Below are positions 52,054-59,542 of a DNA stretch of 64,000 bases, in pieces. Origin of the DNA: an uncultured Rhodospirillales bacterium. GTDB taxonomy: Bacteria; Pseudomonadota; Alphaproteobacteria; ATCC43930; CGMCC-115725. The notes beneath the pieces are model-generated. The model was not told where the DNA came from. It searched no databases and was given only the letters and a program-made list of their open reading frames with translations. The position numbers and the translations under genes were made by a program. Location: assembly GCA_903822185.1 (NCBI GenBank), contig CAIJOA010000048.1, forward strand, positions 62,001 to 126,000, given 5' to 3'. Position 1 is the first letter of the stretch; each line of letters starts with the position of its first letter.

Positions 52054-52818
52054 TTAGGCGGTATGCCAGCGACTGAAGCGGCGTTCCGCCGTTCGGCAGC
52101 CTTCGTTGAGGACCACCGCGATCGTCGCCAACACCGAGATCAATGCGAAGAGATCCGGCGGCGAGAAGCTTTCAGCGAAGAGGCGGGTGAAGAAGCCGAT
52201 ACCCGCCGTCGAAACATAGAGTTCGGCCAGCAGCACGCCGAGCAGCACCGCCGTCATGCCGAGACGCATGCCGGTGAAGAAGCTGGGAATCATGTGCGGG
52301 AAGATGATCGTCGTGAAAATCTGCCAGCGGCTCGCGCCCATCGACTTCGCCGCGGTCAGCAGACTTGGCTTCAAGTTCTGCACGCCGGCGACGACGGTGA
52401 CAATCACCGGGAAAATGCCGTGACTGAAGCCGAACGCGATCTTGGCCGCCGGACCGATGCCGAAGGACAGGATGAACAGCGGCAGGATGGTCGCTTGCGG
52501 GGTTGCGTAGAGCAGCAGGATCACCGGCAGGATCGACTGCTTGGTGAAGCCGTTGAGGCCGACCGCAAGACCGATCGCCATGCCGCAGATGACCGCCATG
52601 ACGAACGCGGTCAGCACTTCATAGACCGTGATGCGGATGGCGTTGAGAATTTTCGGGTCCGTCAGAATATGCGGCAGCGCGCGAACCGCCTGCGACGGCG
52701 GACACAGGAACAACGGATCGGCATAAAGCCGAGCGCCGACTTCCCAGAGCGCGAGCAAAGCGATGATCACCAGGAGACGCGCGATCCCCGGCGACATCAA
52801 GGGGCCTTTGCGGTTCAT
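52054..52818 (-). CDS. ABC transporter permease
   Basis: This 254-residue inner-membrane permease of the SsuC/TauC type has several hydrophobic helices (LLVIIALLALWEVG, VTVVAGVQNLK). The EAA coupling loop near residue 160 reads LLTAAKSMGASRWQIFTTI, followed by FFTGMRLGMTAVLLGVLLAE. It would form a heterodimer with the other permease. The ATG overlaps that gene's TAA by one base (TAATG). The two permeases, the ATPase and SBPs on both sides form the only ABC core in the window. Confidence 0.93.
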   Translation of the reverse strand: MNRKGPLMSPGIARLLVIIALLALWEVGARLYADPLFLCPPSQAVRALPHILTDPKILNAIRITVYEVLTAFVMAVICGMAIGLAVGLNGFTKQSILPVILLLYATPQATILPLFILSFGIGPAAKIAFGFSHGIFPVIVTVVAGVQNLKPSLLTAAKSMGASRWQIFTTIIFPHMIPSFFTGMRLGMTAVLLGVLLAELYVSTAGIGFFTRLFAESFSPPDLFALISVLATIAVVLNEGCRTAERRFSRWHTA

Positions 52819-53579
52819 TACTGCATCCCTCGCCGGCCGCGTGCCTCGACATACGAGACGGTGCCGTTGATGATGAACGCCATGAGAATGGCGAACAAGA
52901 TATTGCCGAACATCTGAGCCGATTCCATGTTCTCGGCCAGCGACACGATGCGATGGCCGAGCCCCGCCAGCGACGAGATCGTTTCGCCGCCGAGGATCGC
53001 GAGGAAGGCGATGATGCAGCCCAGCCGCAGACCTGTCAGCACAACCGGAAACGCCGCCGGCATCATGACCGACCAGAAGAGTTGGAAGTCGTTCGCGCCC
53101 ATCGACTGCGCCGCGCGGATATAGGCCTTATCGACGTAGGCCAAGCCGGCGATGGTGTTGAGGACGATCGGGAAGAAAGCGATCGTCGTACCGATCGCGA
53201 TCTTCGAACCCGAACCCAAACCAAAGAACAGCAGATAGAGCGGGAACAGCAGGATCGCCGGGATCGAATAGAGACCGGCGAGCAGCGGATCGAACACCCG
53301 CACGGCATAGCCAGAGCGGCTGATGACATAACCGAGGGTGCAGCCGGTGGTCGATGCCAGCAGGAAGGCGACGATCCATTCATGCACGGTGACCCACAGA
53401 TCGGGCCAGATGCTCGCGGTCGTCAACAGCAGCCAGAAATTCTTGAACACCGGCGCGGGCGGCGGCAACAGCAGCGGATTGATGCGGCCCGGCAGCGTCC
53501 CCCACCACCAGACGAGAAGAATCGCCAGCAGAACGCCCAGTTGGATCAGGCGTTGCGGGATTTTCGATTCTTTTTTCAT
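52818..53579 (-). CDS. ABC transporter permease
   Basis: This 253-residue permease is a distant paralog of the downstream permease. Its helices include LIQLGVLLAILLVWWWG and ILLFPLYLLFFGLG. The EAA loop reads YIRAAQSMGANDFQLFW followed by VVLTGLRLGCIIAFLAILGGE. The N-terminus is lysine-rich (MKKESKIPQR) and faces the cytoplasm in this family. The ATG overlaps the ATPase stop by 4 bp (ATGA), so the three core genes are translationally coupled. Confidence 0.93.
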   Translation of the reverse strand: MKKESKIPQRLIQLGVLLAILLVWWWGTLPGRINPLLLPPPAPVFKNFWLLLTTASIWPDLWVTVHEWIVAFLLASTTGCTLGYVISRSGYAVRVFDPLLAGLYSIPAILLFPLYLLFFGLGSGSKIAIGTTIAFFPIVLNTIAGLAYVDKAYIRAAQSMGANDFQLFWSVMMPAAFPVVLTGLRLGCIIAFLAILGGETISSLAGLGHRIVSLAENMESAQMFGNILFAILMAFIINGTVSYVEARGRRGMQ

Positions 53580-54421
53580 TTGTCCCCGCCGACTTCCGCG
53601 CGGAGGGTCATGGTCTTGCGGATTTCGTCATGCAGCAACTCGTAAAGCTCGTTGCGCATCGCGCCGAGCTTGGCCGAGGTCATGAAGTTGCTTTTGCGCG
53701 GATGCGGCTCTTCGACATTGATGATCTTTTTGATCTTGCCGGGACGCGCGGTCAGCACGGCGACGCGATCCGCGAGGAACACGGCTTCGACCAAGCTGTG
53801 CGTGACGAAGATGATCGTCTTGCCGGTGCGCGCGAGCAGTACCGAGAGATCTTCGCCGAGCACCATGCGCGTCTGTTCGTCGAGCGCCGCGAAGGGCTCG
53901 TCCATCAGCACGATTTCGGTTTGCAGACCGAGAGCACGCGCAAGTTGCACGCGTTGCTTCATGCCACCCGAAAGCTGGCCGGGGAAATGATTGGCGAAAT
54001 CCTGCATGCCGACGGCTTCCAGCGATTCGCGTGCGCGGCCTTCGCGTTCGCTTTTGCTGACGCCTTGGAATGCCATGCCCAGCTTCACGTTGTCGATCAC
54101 CGTCCGCCAGGGGAACAGCGTGTTCTCCTGGAAAACATAGGCGACCTTCTGTGGCGAAGGCCCTTTGACCTCGACACCGTCGATGGTGACGCGCCCGGTC
54201 GTTGGGGTCGCGAGACCACCAATGATGTTCAGCAGCGTGCTTTTGCCACAGCCCGAGGGGCCGATGAGGCTCAAGAGTTCGCCACGCGGGATGTCTAGTG
54301 TCGCGCTTTCCAGTGCGACGACGCGGCGAGGATCGCCCTCCGCGCCGAAGGCTTGGCTTACGCCTTCGACTTTAATGACCGTTGAGGTCCGATTCACGAC
54401 GCGATCCTCCGTGATTGTCAC
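53576..54421 (-). CDS. ABC transporter ATPase
   Basis: This 281-residue ATPase is of the SsuB/TauB type. Walker A is GPSGCGKST near residue 53, the Q-loop is FQENTLFPWR, the signature LSGGMKQR, Walker B IVLMDEP and the H-loop FVTHSL. A C-terminal tail of about 50 residues is present. The GTG at 54421 overlaps the SBP stop as GTGA. A second GTG at 54397, with GGAGG 8 bases upstream, is an equally likely start and would remove 8 residues. It is the only ABC ATPase visible among the 26 SBP genes. Confidence 0.94.
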   Translation of the reverse strand: MTITEDRVVNRTSTVIKVEGVSQAFGAEGDPRRVVALESATLDIPRGELLSLIGPSGCGKSTLLNIIGGLATPTTGRVTIDGVEVKGPSPQKVAYVFQENTLFPWRTVIDNVKLGMAFQGVSKSEREGRARESLEAVGMQDFANHFPGQLSGGMKQRVQLARALGLQTEIVLMDEPFAALDEQTRMVLGEDLSVLLARTGKTIIFVTHSLVEAVFLADRVAVLTARPGKIKKIINVEEPHPRKSNFMTSAKLGAMRNELYELLHDEIRKTMTLRAEVGGDK

Positions 54422-55392
54422 GATGCCCCCGGCAGAAATTGCTCGGTGTAAAGCTTGCTCATATCAGGCTCAGTAGGAAGTAGGTTCATATCCATAAAGG
54501 AGTGACGCAGTACCGCAACCGGTTTTTCTTCGAATTTACCCGTATCCGAAAAAGTCGGCATCACGACATCGTAGGCGCCGCCGACGACATCGGGCGTCTG
54601 GCGCATGATCGGCGCGATAATCTTCACCGTCTCTGCTTTGTTCGCTTTCATCCAGGCTATCGTCTCGAACCAGCCGGCAAGGAAACCCCGTACCTGGTCG
54701 GGATGGTCGGTCGTGACCGCTTTGGTCGCATAGATGATGTGTATGACAAAATCGGGGACGATCTGGCCGTAACGCACCAGAATGCGACCGATCCCTTCGT
54801 CCTCCATCCTCAGCGCCGTGCCGATATCGTTGGACATTCCCTCGATCTGATCGGTGCGCAACGCCGCGATCTGGCCGGCGATATTGCCGAGGAAAACGGG
54901 TTCGATACCGTCAGGCCCCCAGCCCTGCTGTTTCGAGGTCTGGCGCACCATCCATTCGGTCAGCGAGCCGACGCTGGAAACGCTGACTTTCTGGCCCTTC
55001 AGATCGGCGACCGTTTTGATCGGCCCATCTTTCTTGACCACCATCACAAGACCATCGGGCCGGCCGGCAAAAGCGGCGATGCCGAGCTGCGGCGCGCCTT
55101 TGGCGATCGTCGCCATTTCCGGCCCACCGCCGAGCCCCATATCGACGCCGCCCGCCGCCAAAGCTTGTTGCTGCTTGGCCGCGCCGGCGAAATTGACGAT
55201 CTCGACATCGACGCCGTGCTTTTTGAAGAAGCCTTTTTCGACGCCGACATCAATCGGGGTAAAATCGAGCGGTTCGGATTGGGCCTTGCCGACCTTCAGC
55301 GCGTCAGCCGCCGTCGCAGGCTGGCTCACGCCAGCCAACATCATGGTCAGCGCGTACGCAGCAACAACAAGCGTCGTTCGTCTTCCCGTCAT
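54418..55392 (-). CDS. ABC substrate-binding protein, array B2 gene 1
   Basis: This 324-residue SBP starts at the ATG at 55392; the track uses the GTG before it. The signal MTGRRTTLVVAAYALTMM ends QPATA at residue 28. Lobe 1 reads AQSEPLDFTPIDVGVEKG, NFAGAAKQQQAL and GLGGGPEMATIAKG. Lobe 2 reads MSNDIGTALRMEDEGIGR, with IVPDFVIHIIYAT. The B2 subgroup reads DFxxHxIYA here, unlike HVIFAR in array A. The tail KLYTEQFLPGAS is typical. It overlaps the ATPase by 4 bp, so this SBP is directly coupled to the transporter core. Confidence 0.93.
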   Translation of the reverse strand: MTGRRTTLVVAAYALTMMLAGVSQPATAADALKVGKAQSEPLDFTPIDVGVEKGFFKKHGVDVEIVNFAGAAKQQQALAAGGVDMGLGGGPEMATIAKGAPQLGIAAFAGRPDGLVMVVKKDGPIKTVADLKGQKVSVSSVGSLTEWMVRQTSKQQGWGPDGIEPVFLGNIAGQIAALRTDQIEGMSNDIGTALRMEDEGIGRILVRYGQIVPDFVIHIIYATKAVTTDHPDQVRGFLAGWFETIAWMKANKAETVKIIAPIMRQTPDVVGGAYDVVMPTFSDTGKFEEKPVAVLRHSFMDMNLLPTEPDMSKLYTEQFLPGAS

Positions 55393-55425
55393 CACGATTC
55401 CTATCCCTGGGCTTTCTTTAGCCGA

Positions 55426-56403
55426 TCAATGTTTCGTGCTGGGCAAAAACTTTTCGGTATAGAGCTTGCTCATATCGGGCTCACTTGGAAGCTGGTTCGT
55501 TTGAACGAACGAGCGCGCGAGAACGGCGAGGCCTTTCGGATCGAATTTCCCAGTATCGGAGAAGCTGGGCATGATCTCGTCATAGGCGCGGCCGGCGATC
55601 TCTTCCGATTGGTGCATCACCGGCATCGCGATCTTCACCGATTCCGCCTTGTTCTGGCGCATCCAGGCGATGGTCTCGAACCAGCCGGCGAGGAACGCGC
55701 GGATCTGATCAGGATGCTGCTCGATCAGCTTGTTGGTGGCGTAGGTGATGTGATTGATGAAGTCGGGCGCGACCGTCGAGAAATGCAGCAAGATCTTCGC
55801 CGCGCCTTCCTTCTCGAGACGATAGGCACCGGCGACGTCGATCGCCATGCCGTCGATATCTTTTGTCCGTAGCGCCGCAACCTGCGCTTCGTCGCTGCCC
55901 AGCGGAGTCACTTGAATGCCGTCCGCGCCCCAGCCTTGCTGGCGCGAGGCTTCATGCACCGCCCAGTCGGTCAGACCGCCGACGGTCGAGACGGCGATCT
56001 TCTTACCCTTGAGATCGGCGGGCGTGTTGATGCCTGCATCGGGACGGACGATCAGCATCAGCCCCATCGGGCCGGCGAAAGCGGCAACGCCGAGATCGGT
56101 ATTACCCTTGGCAACGAAAAGCAGTTCCGGCCCCGAGCCGAGACCGAGATCGATCGCATCGGCGGCCAGCGCCTGCTGCAGCTTAGCGCTGCCGGCAAAA
56201 CCGATCTCTTCGATTTCAAGCCCGTGATTTTTGAAAAAGCCTTTTTCCATGCCGACATCCAGCGGCACGAAGTCGAAAGGAAGCGCGATTGCCTTGCCGA
56301 CGCGAAGCTTATCCAGCGCCGATGCCTGACCACCGCCGAACGTCACCAACGCGCACGCTGCCACAGCGGCAACGAGAGCTTTCGCCCTCCAAGTCCTCGT
56401 CAT
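55426..56403 (-). CDS. ABC substrate-binding protein, array B2 gene 2
   Basis: This 325-residue SBP has CAGGAGGAAGTACGAC before its ATG. The signal MTRTWRAKALVAAVAACALV ends GQASA at residue 29. Lobe 1 reads AIALPFDFVPLDVGMEKG, GFAGSAKLQQAL and GLGSGPELLFVAKG. The strand GLMLIVRPDAGINTPADLKG differs from the SPIKT(V/I)ADLKG of most others. Lobe 2 reads MAIDVAGAYRLEKEGAAK and TVAPDFINHITYAT. The tail is KLYTEKFLPSTKH. Confidence 0.93.
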   Translation of the reverse strand: MTRTWRAKALVAAVAACALVTFGGGQASALDKLRVGKAIALPFDFVPLDVGMEKGFFKNHGLEIEEIGFAGSAKLQQALAADAIDLGLGSGPELLFVAKGNTDLGVAAFAGPMGLMLIVRPDAGINTPADLKGKKIAVSTVGGLTDWAVHEASRQQGWGADGIQVTPLGSDEAQVAALRTKDIDGMAIDVAGAYRLEKEGAAKILLHFSTVAPDFINHITYATNKLIEQHPDQIRAFLAGWFETIAWMRQNKAESVKIAMPVMHQSEEIAGRAYDEIMPSFSDTGKFDPKGLAVLARSFVQTNQLPSEPDMSKLYTEKFLPSTKH

Positions 56404-56446
56404 GTCGTACTTCCTCCTGGTATTTTCTGCGCTTCAAGCGCTTCCC

Positions 56447-57421
56447 TTAATGGGACGCGCCGGGCAGAAATTTCTCTGTATAGAGTTTGCTCATATCCGG
56501 TTCGGTCGGCAGCGTGCCCAGTTCGACGAAGGAGCGCGCGAGCGCCGCCATCGCCTTAGGCTCGAACTTGCCGTCGGTCGAAAAGGTCGAGATCAGTTCG
56601 TCATAGACTTTGCTTTCGATCTCTTCCGAGACCCGCCCGACTTTCGCGCCGATACGCACGGCTTCGGGCTTGTTCGCTTTCATGAAGGCGATGGTGTCGA
56701 ACCAGCCGGCAAGAAATTCGCGCACCTGTTCCGGATGCTCGGTCATGATTTTGTTCGAGGCATAGATCACGTGGATGTGGAAATCCTTCACGATCGTGCC
56801 GAAGTTCACGACGATATGGCCGTTGCCTTCTTCTTCCATTTTGTAGGCGGTCGCGACATCGAGGACCATGCCGTTGGTCTGATTGACCCGCATCGCCGCG
56901 ACCTGCGCCGTATCGGTGCCGAGTTCGACCATGTTGATGCCTTCGGGGCCCCAGCCTTGCTGACGCGCCAGTTCTTTGACGAGCCAGCCGGTGAGCGAAC
57001 CTTTGGTGCTGACGCTGATCAGCTTGCCCTTCAAGTCGGCGACCTTTTTGATCGCGCTGTCTTTTTGCGTGATCAGCACAAGCAGCGAAGGCTCGTTCGC
57101 CATCGCGGCAACGCCGAGTTCGGGATTGCCCTTGGCGATGAAGGCAAGTTCCGGTCCCGAGCCGACGGCGATATCGATCGCATCGGCGGTGATGCCGCGC
57201 TGCAGATTGGCGCTGCCCGGAAAATTCACCATTTCGATTTCGAGATTATGTTTGGCGAAGATGCCTTCCTCGATGCCGATATCGAGCGGCGCAAAGGTGA
57301 AGGGCTGAGCCTGCGCCTTGCCGACACGAAGCTTGTCGGCAGCCTGCGCCGGCGCGCCCATGGCGATCGACATCGCCAAAGCCATCGCCGTACCTGCAAG
57401 CCAGAAACCACGCATACTCAT
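56447..57421 (-). CDS. ABC substrate-binding protein, array B2 gene 3
   Basis: This SBP has 324 residues from the ATG at 57421 (MSMRGFWLAG), which has GGAG about 10 bases upstream. Starts at 57415 or 57445 cannot be excluded, and the track start at 57466 is unlikely. The signal ends GAPAQA at residue 27. Lobe 1 reads AQAQPFTFAPLDIGIEEG, NFPGSANLQRGI (an unusual Asn-Leu-Gln-Arg where others have K(L)QQ) and AVGSGPELAFIAKG. Lobe 2 reads MVLDVATAYKMEEEGNGH and IVKDFHIHVIYAS. The tail is KLYTEKFLPGASH. Confidence 0.9.
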   Translation of the reverse strand: MSMRGFWLAGTAMALAMSIAMGAPAQAADKLRVGKAQAQPFTFAPLDIGIEEGIFAKHNLEIEMVNFPGSANLQRGITADAIDIAVGSGPELAFIAKGNPELGVAAMANEPSLLVLITQKDSAIKKVADLKGKLISVSTKGSLTGWLVKELARQQGWGPEGINMVELGTDTAQVAAMRVNQTNGMVLDVATAYKMEEEGNGHIVVNFGTIVKDFHIHVIYASNKIMTEHPEQVREFLAGWFDTIAFMKANKPEAVRIGAKVGRVSEEIESKVYDELISTFSTDGKFEPKAMAALARSFVELGTLPTEPDMSKLYTEKFLPGASH

Positions 57422-57478
57422 TCCAACAACGCTCCTAAACACCATACGGATGGGCAACCGGCCCACGAGACCGTTTCG

Positions 57479-58453
57479 TTACCGGGATATTACCGGTAAA
57501 AATTTTTCGGTATAGAGTTTTGACGTATCCGGTTCCGTCGGAAGCATCGCCATTTCGACGAAAGACCGGCTGAGGACCGCCAGACCTTTCGGATCGAATT
57601 TTCCGTCCTCGGAAATCATCCGAAACGTCTCGTCATAAACGCGGCCCACAATGGTATCGGGAATTTTCAGCACACCTGAAACGATCCGAACCGTATCTGT
57701 CTTGTTCTTTTTCATGAAAGCGACGGTTTCGAACCACGCCGTCAGAAATGACCGCAATTTATCGGGGTGATCCGCCATCATGCGGTTGCTCGCATACATG
57801 ACGGTGTTGATGTAATTCGGAATGACATCGCCGAATTTTACGAGGATTCGGCCTTCACGACTGTCTTCAAGCCGGTAGGCCGTGGTGATATCCGCGACGA
57901 AAGCGTCGGTCTGGCGCGTTTTCAACGCAGCCACCTGCGACGGCACGCCGCCCAGCGCCACGAGGTTGATTCCGTCAGGTCCCCAGCCTTGTTGTCGCGA
58001 CAACTCGCGGGTCATCCATTCCGGTTGCGAGCCGACCGTCGAAACGCTGGTGGTTTTACCTTTGAGATCATTGGGCGTTTTGATCGCCGAATCGTAAAGC
58101 ACGGTGAGCGTCGCGCCCAGCGGCGCGCCGGCTTCCTGCGCGACGGCCAGCGCCGGCGTGCCTTTGGCGATGAAGGCGAGCGACGGACCGCCGCCCACGC
58201 CCATATCGATCGAGCCCGAGGCCAATGCCTGCTGCAGCTTCGCATCGCCATCGAACGACGTCACATCGACATCGATGCCGTGGCTTTTAAAGATGCCGCG
58301 ATCGAGGCCGACATCGATCGGCGTGTAGTGGAACAGAGTCGCGAGTGATTTGCCGAAATGAATCGGCTCGTCCGCCGACGCCATCGGCGCGGCGAAAGAC
58401 ACCATCAGAGCGATCGTTGCGATGAAACGCGGCATGGCGCGATAGGGCGTCAT
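57479..58453 (-). CDS. ABC substrate-binding protein, array B2 gene 4
   Basis: This 324-residue SBP has AAGAGGACCAGAC before its ATG. The signal MTPYRAMPRFIATIALMV ends APMASA at residue 27. Lobe 1 reads SLATLFHYTPIDVGLDRG, SFDGDAKLQQAL and GVGGGPSLAFIAKG. AQEAGAPLGATLTVLYDS resembles B2 gene 5 (AQEAGPPLG), its sister. TVGSQPEWMTRELSRQQGWG follows. Lobe 2 reads FVADITTAYRLEDSREGR, with VIPNYINTVMYAS, where the histidine of the H-x-(I/V)-x-YA stretch is replaced by threonine. The tail KLYTEKFLPVISR ends with an altered last segment. Confidence 0.93.
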   Translation of the reverse strand: MTPYRAMPRFIATIALMVSFAAPMASADEPIHFGKSLATLFHYTPIDVGLDRGIFKSHGIDVDVTSFDGDAKLQQALASGSIDMGVGGGPSLAFIAKGTPALAVAQEAGAPLGATLTVLYDSAIKTPNDLKGKTTSVSTVGSQPEWMTRELSRQQGWGPDGINLVALGGVPSQVAALKTRQTDAFVADITTAYRLEDSREGRILVKFGDVIPNYINTVMYASNRMMADHPDKLRSFLTAWFETVAFMKKNKTDTVRIVSGVLKIPDTIVGRVYDETFRMISEDGKFDPKGLAVLSRSFVEMAMLPTEPDTSKLYTEKFLPVISR

Positions 58454-58478
58454 GTCTGGTCCTCTTTAAGGCGACGGC

Positions 58479-59468
58479 TTACTTCGCCGCGCCGGGCAGG
58501 AACTTTTCGGTATAGAGCTTGCTCATGTCGGGTTCCGTCGGCAGCATCTTCGTCTCGACGAAAGAGCGCGACAGGACAGCAAGGCCTTTCTGGTTGAATC
58601 GGCCGTCATCCGTCAGCATCGGGATCGTTTCGTCATAGACCTGCGCGACGACCGGCGCCGGAATCTTGAGCACGGCGCTGGAGATGCGCACGGTCTCGTC
58701 CTTGTTCTTTTTCACGAAGGCGATGGTTTCGAACCAGCCGGCGAGGAATTTGCGCACATCCTCGGGCCGCTTCTCGATCACCGAAGTTTCGGCATAGATG
58801 ACGTGATTGACATAGTCTTTCACGATATCGCCGAACAGCATCAGGATGCGCACGTCGCCTGTGGCCTTCAACTGATAGGCGGTGGTGATATCGAAGGGCG
58901 CGGCGTCGATCTGATTGGTGCGTAGGGCCGAGAGCTGGGCCGTCGCATCGCCGAGCGTCGCCATGCGGATGCCCTCGGGGCCCCAGCCTTGCTGGCGCGA
59001 CAGTTCCCGCACCATCCATTCGGTCTGCGAGCCGACGCTCGAGATGCTGATCAGCTTGCCCTTGAGTTCGGAGATCGACTTGATCGGGCCGCTGGCCAAC
59101 ACCGACAGGCTGATGCCAAGCGGCGGGCCGGCTTCCTGCGCGACGCCGAGAACCGGCGCACCCTTGGCGATGAAGGCAAGGCCGGGGCCGGAGCCGATGC
59201 CCATGTCGATCGCGCCTGCGGTGAAAGCCTGATGCAGTTTCGCATCGCCGGCGAAGGCAGAGATTTCGACATCGACGCCGTGTTTTTTGAAGATGCCTTC
59301 TTGAACACCGACATCGAGCGGGGTGAATTGGAACAGCGAGGGAAAGCCCTTACCGACGCGCAACGGCTCCGCAGCATTGCCGCCTTGCGCGAAGGCCAGG
59401 ACTGTTCCGAAACCAAGTACCGCGGCCACAAGAATCTTGCTGCCGAAACCGCGTTGAACGCGTTGCAT
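58479..59468 (-). CDS. ABC substrate-binding protein, array B2 gene 5
   Basis: This SBP has 329 residues from the second of two adjacent ATGs (59468), which lies 4 bases from GGGGAGG; the first ATG is only 1 base from it. The signal MQRVQRGFGSKILVAAVLG ends GGNA at residue 32. Lobe 1 reads GFPSLFQFTPLDVGVQEG, AFAGDAKLHQAF and GIGSGPGLAFIAKG. The sequence LSVLASGPIKSISELKG departs from the usual (Y)DSPIKT. Lobe 2 reads AAPFDITTAYQLKATGDVR, with DYVNHVIYAE. The tail is KLYTEKFLPGAAK. It is the first SBP after hyuB, 74 bp downstream. Confidence 0.92.
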   Translation of the reverse strand: MQRVQRGFGSKILVAAVLGFGTVLAFAQGGNAAEPLRVGKGFPSLFQFTPLDVGVQEGIFKKHGVDVEISAFAGDAKLHQAFTAGAIDMGIGSGPGLAFIAKGAPVLGVAQEAGPPLGISLSVLASGPIKSISELKGKLISISSVGSQTEWMVRELSRQQGWGPEGIRMATLGDATAQLSALRTNQIDAAPFDITTAYQLKATGDVRILMLFGDIVKDYVNHVIYAETSVIEKRPEDVRKFLAGWFETIAFVKKNKDETVRISSAVLKIPAPVVAQVYDETIPMLTDDGRFNQKGLAVLSRSFVETKMLPTEPDMSKLYTEKFLPGAAK

Positions 59469-59542
59469 CATGCCTCCCCTTCGACCAGCCGCCGCCTCTT
59501 GCGTGCGGCGGCGGTCGATTTTTGTTCAGACGCGCTTGGCCT

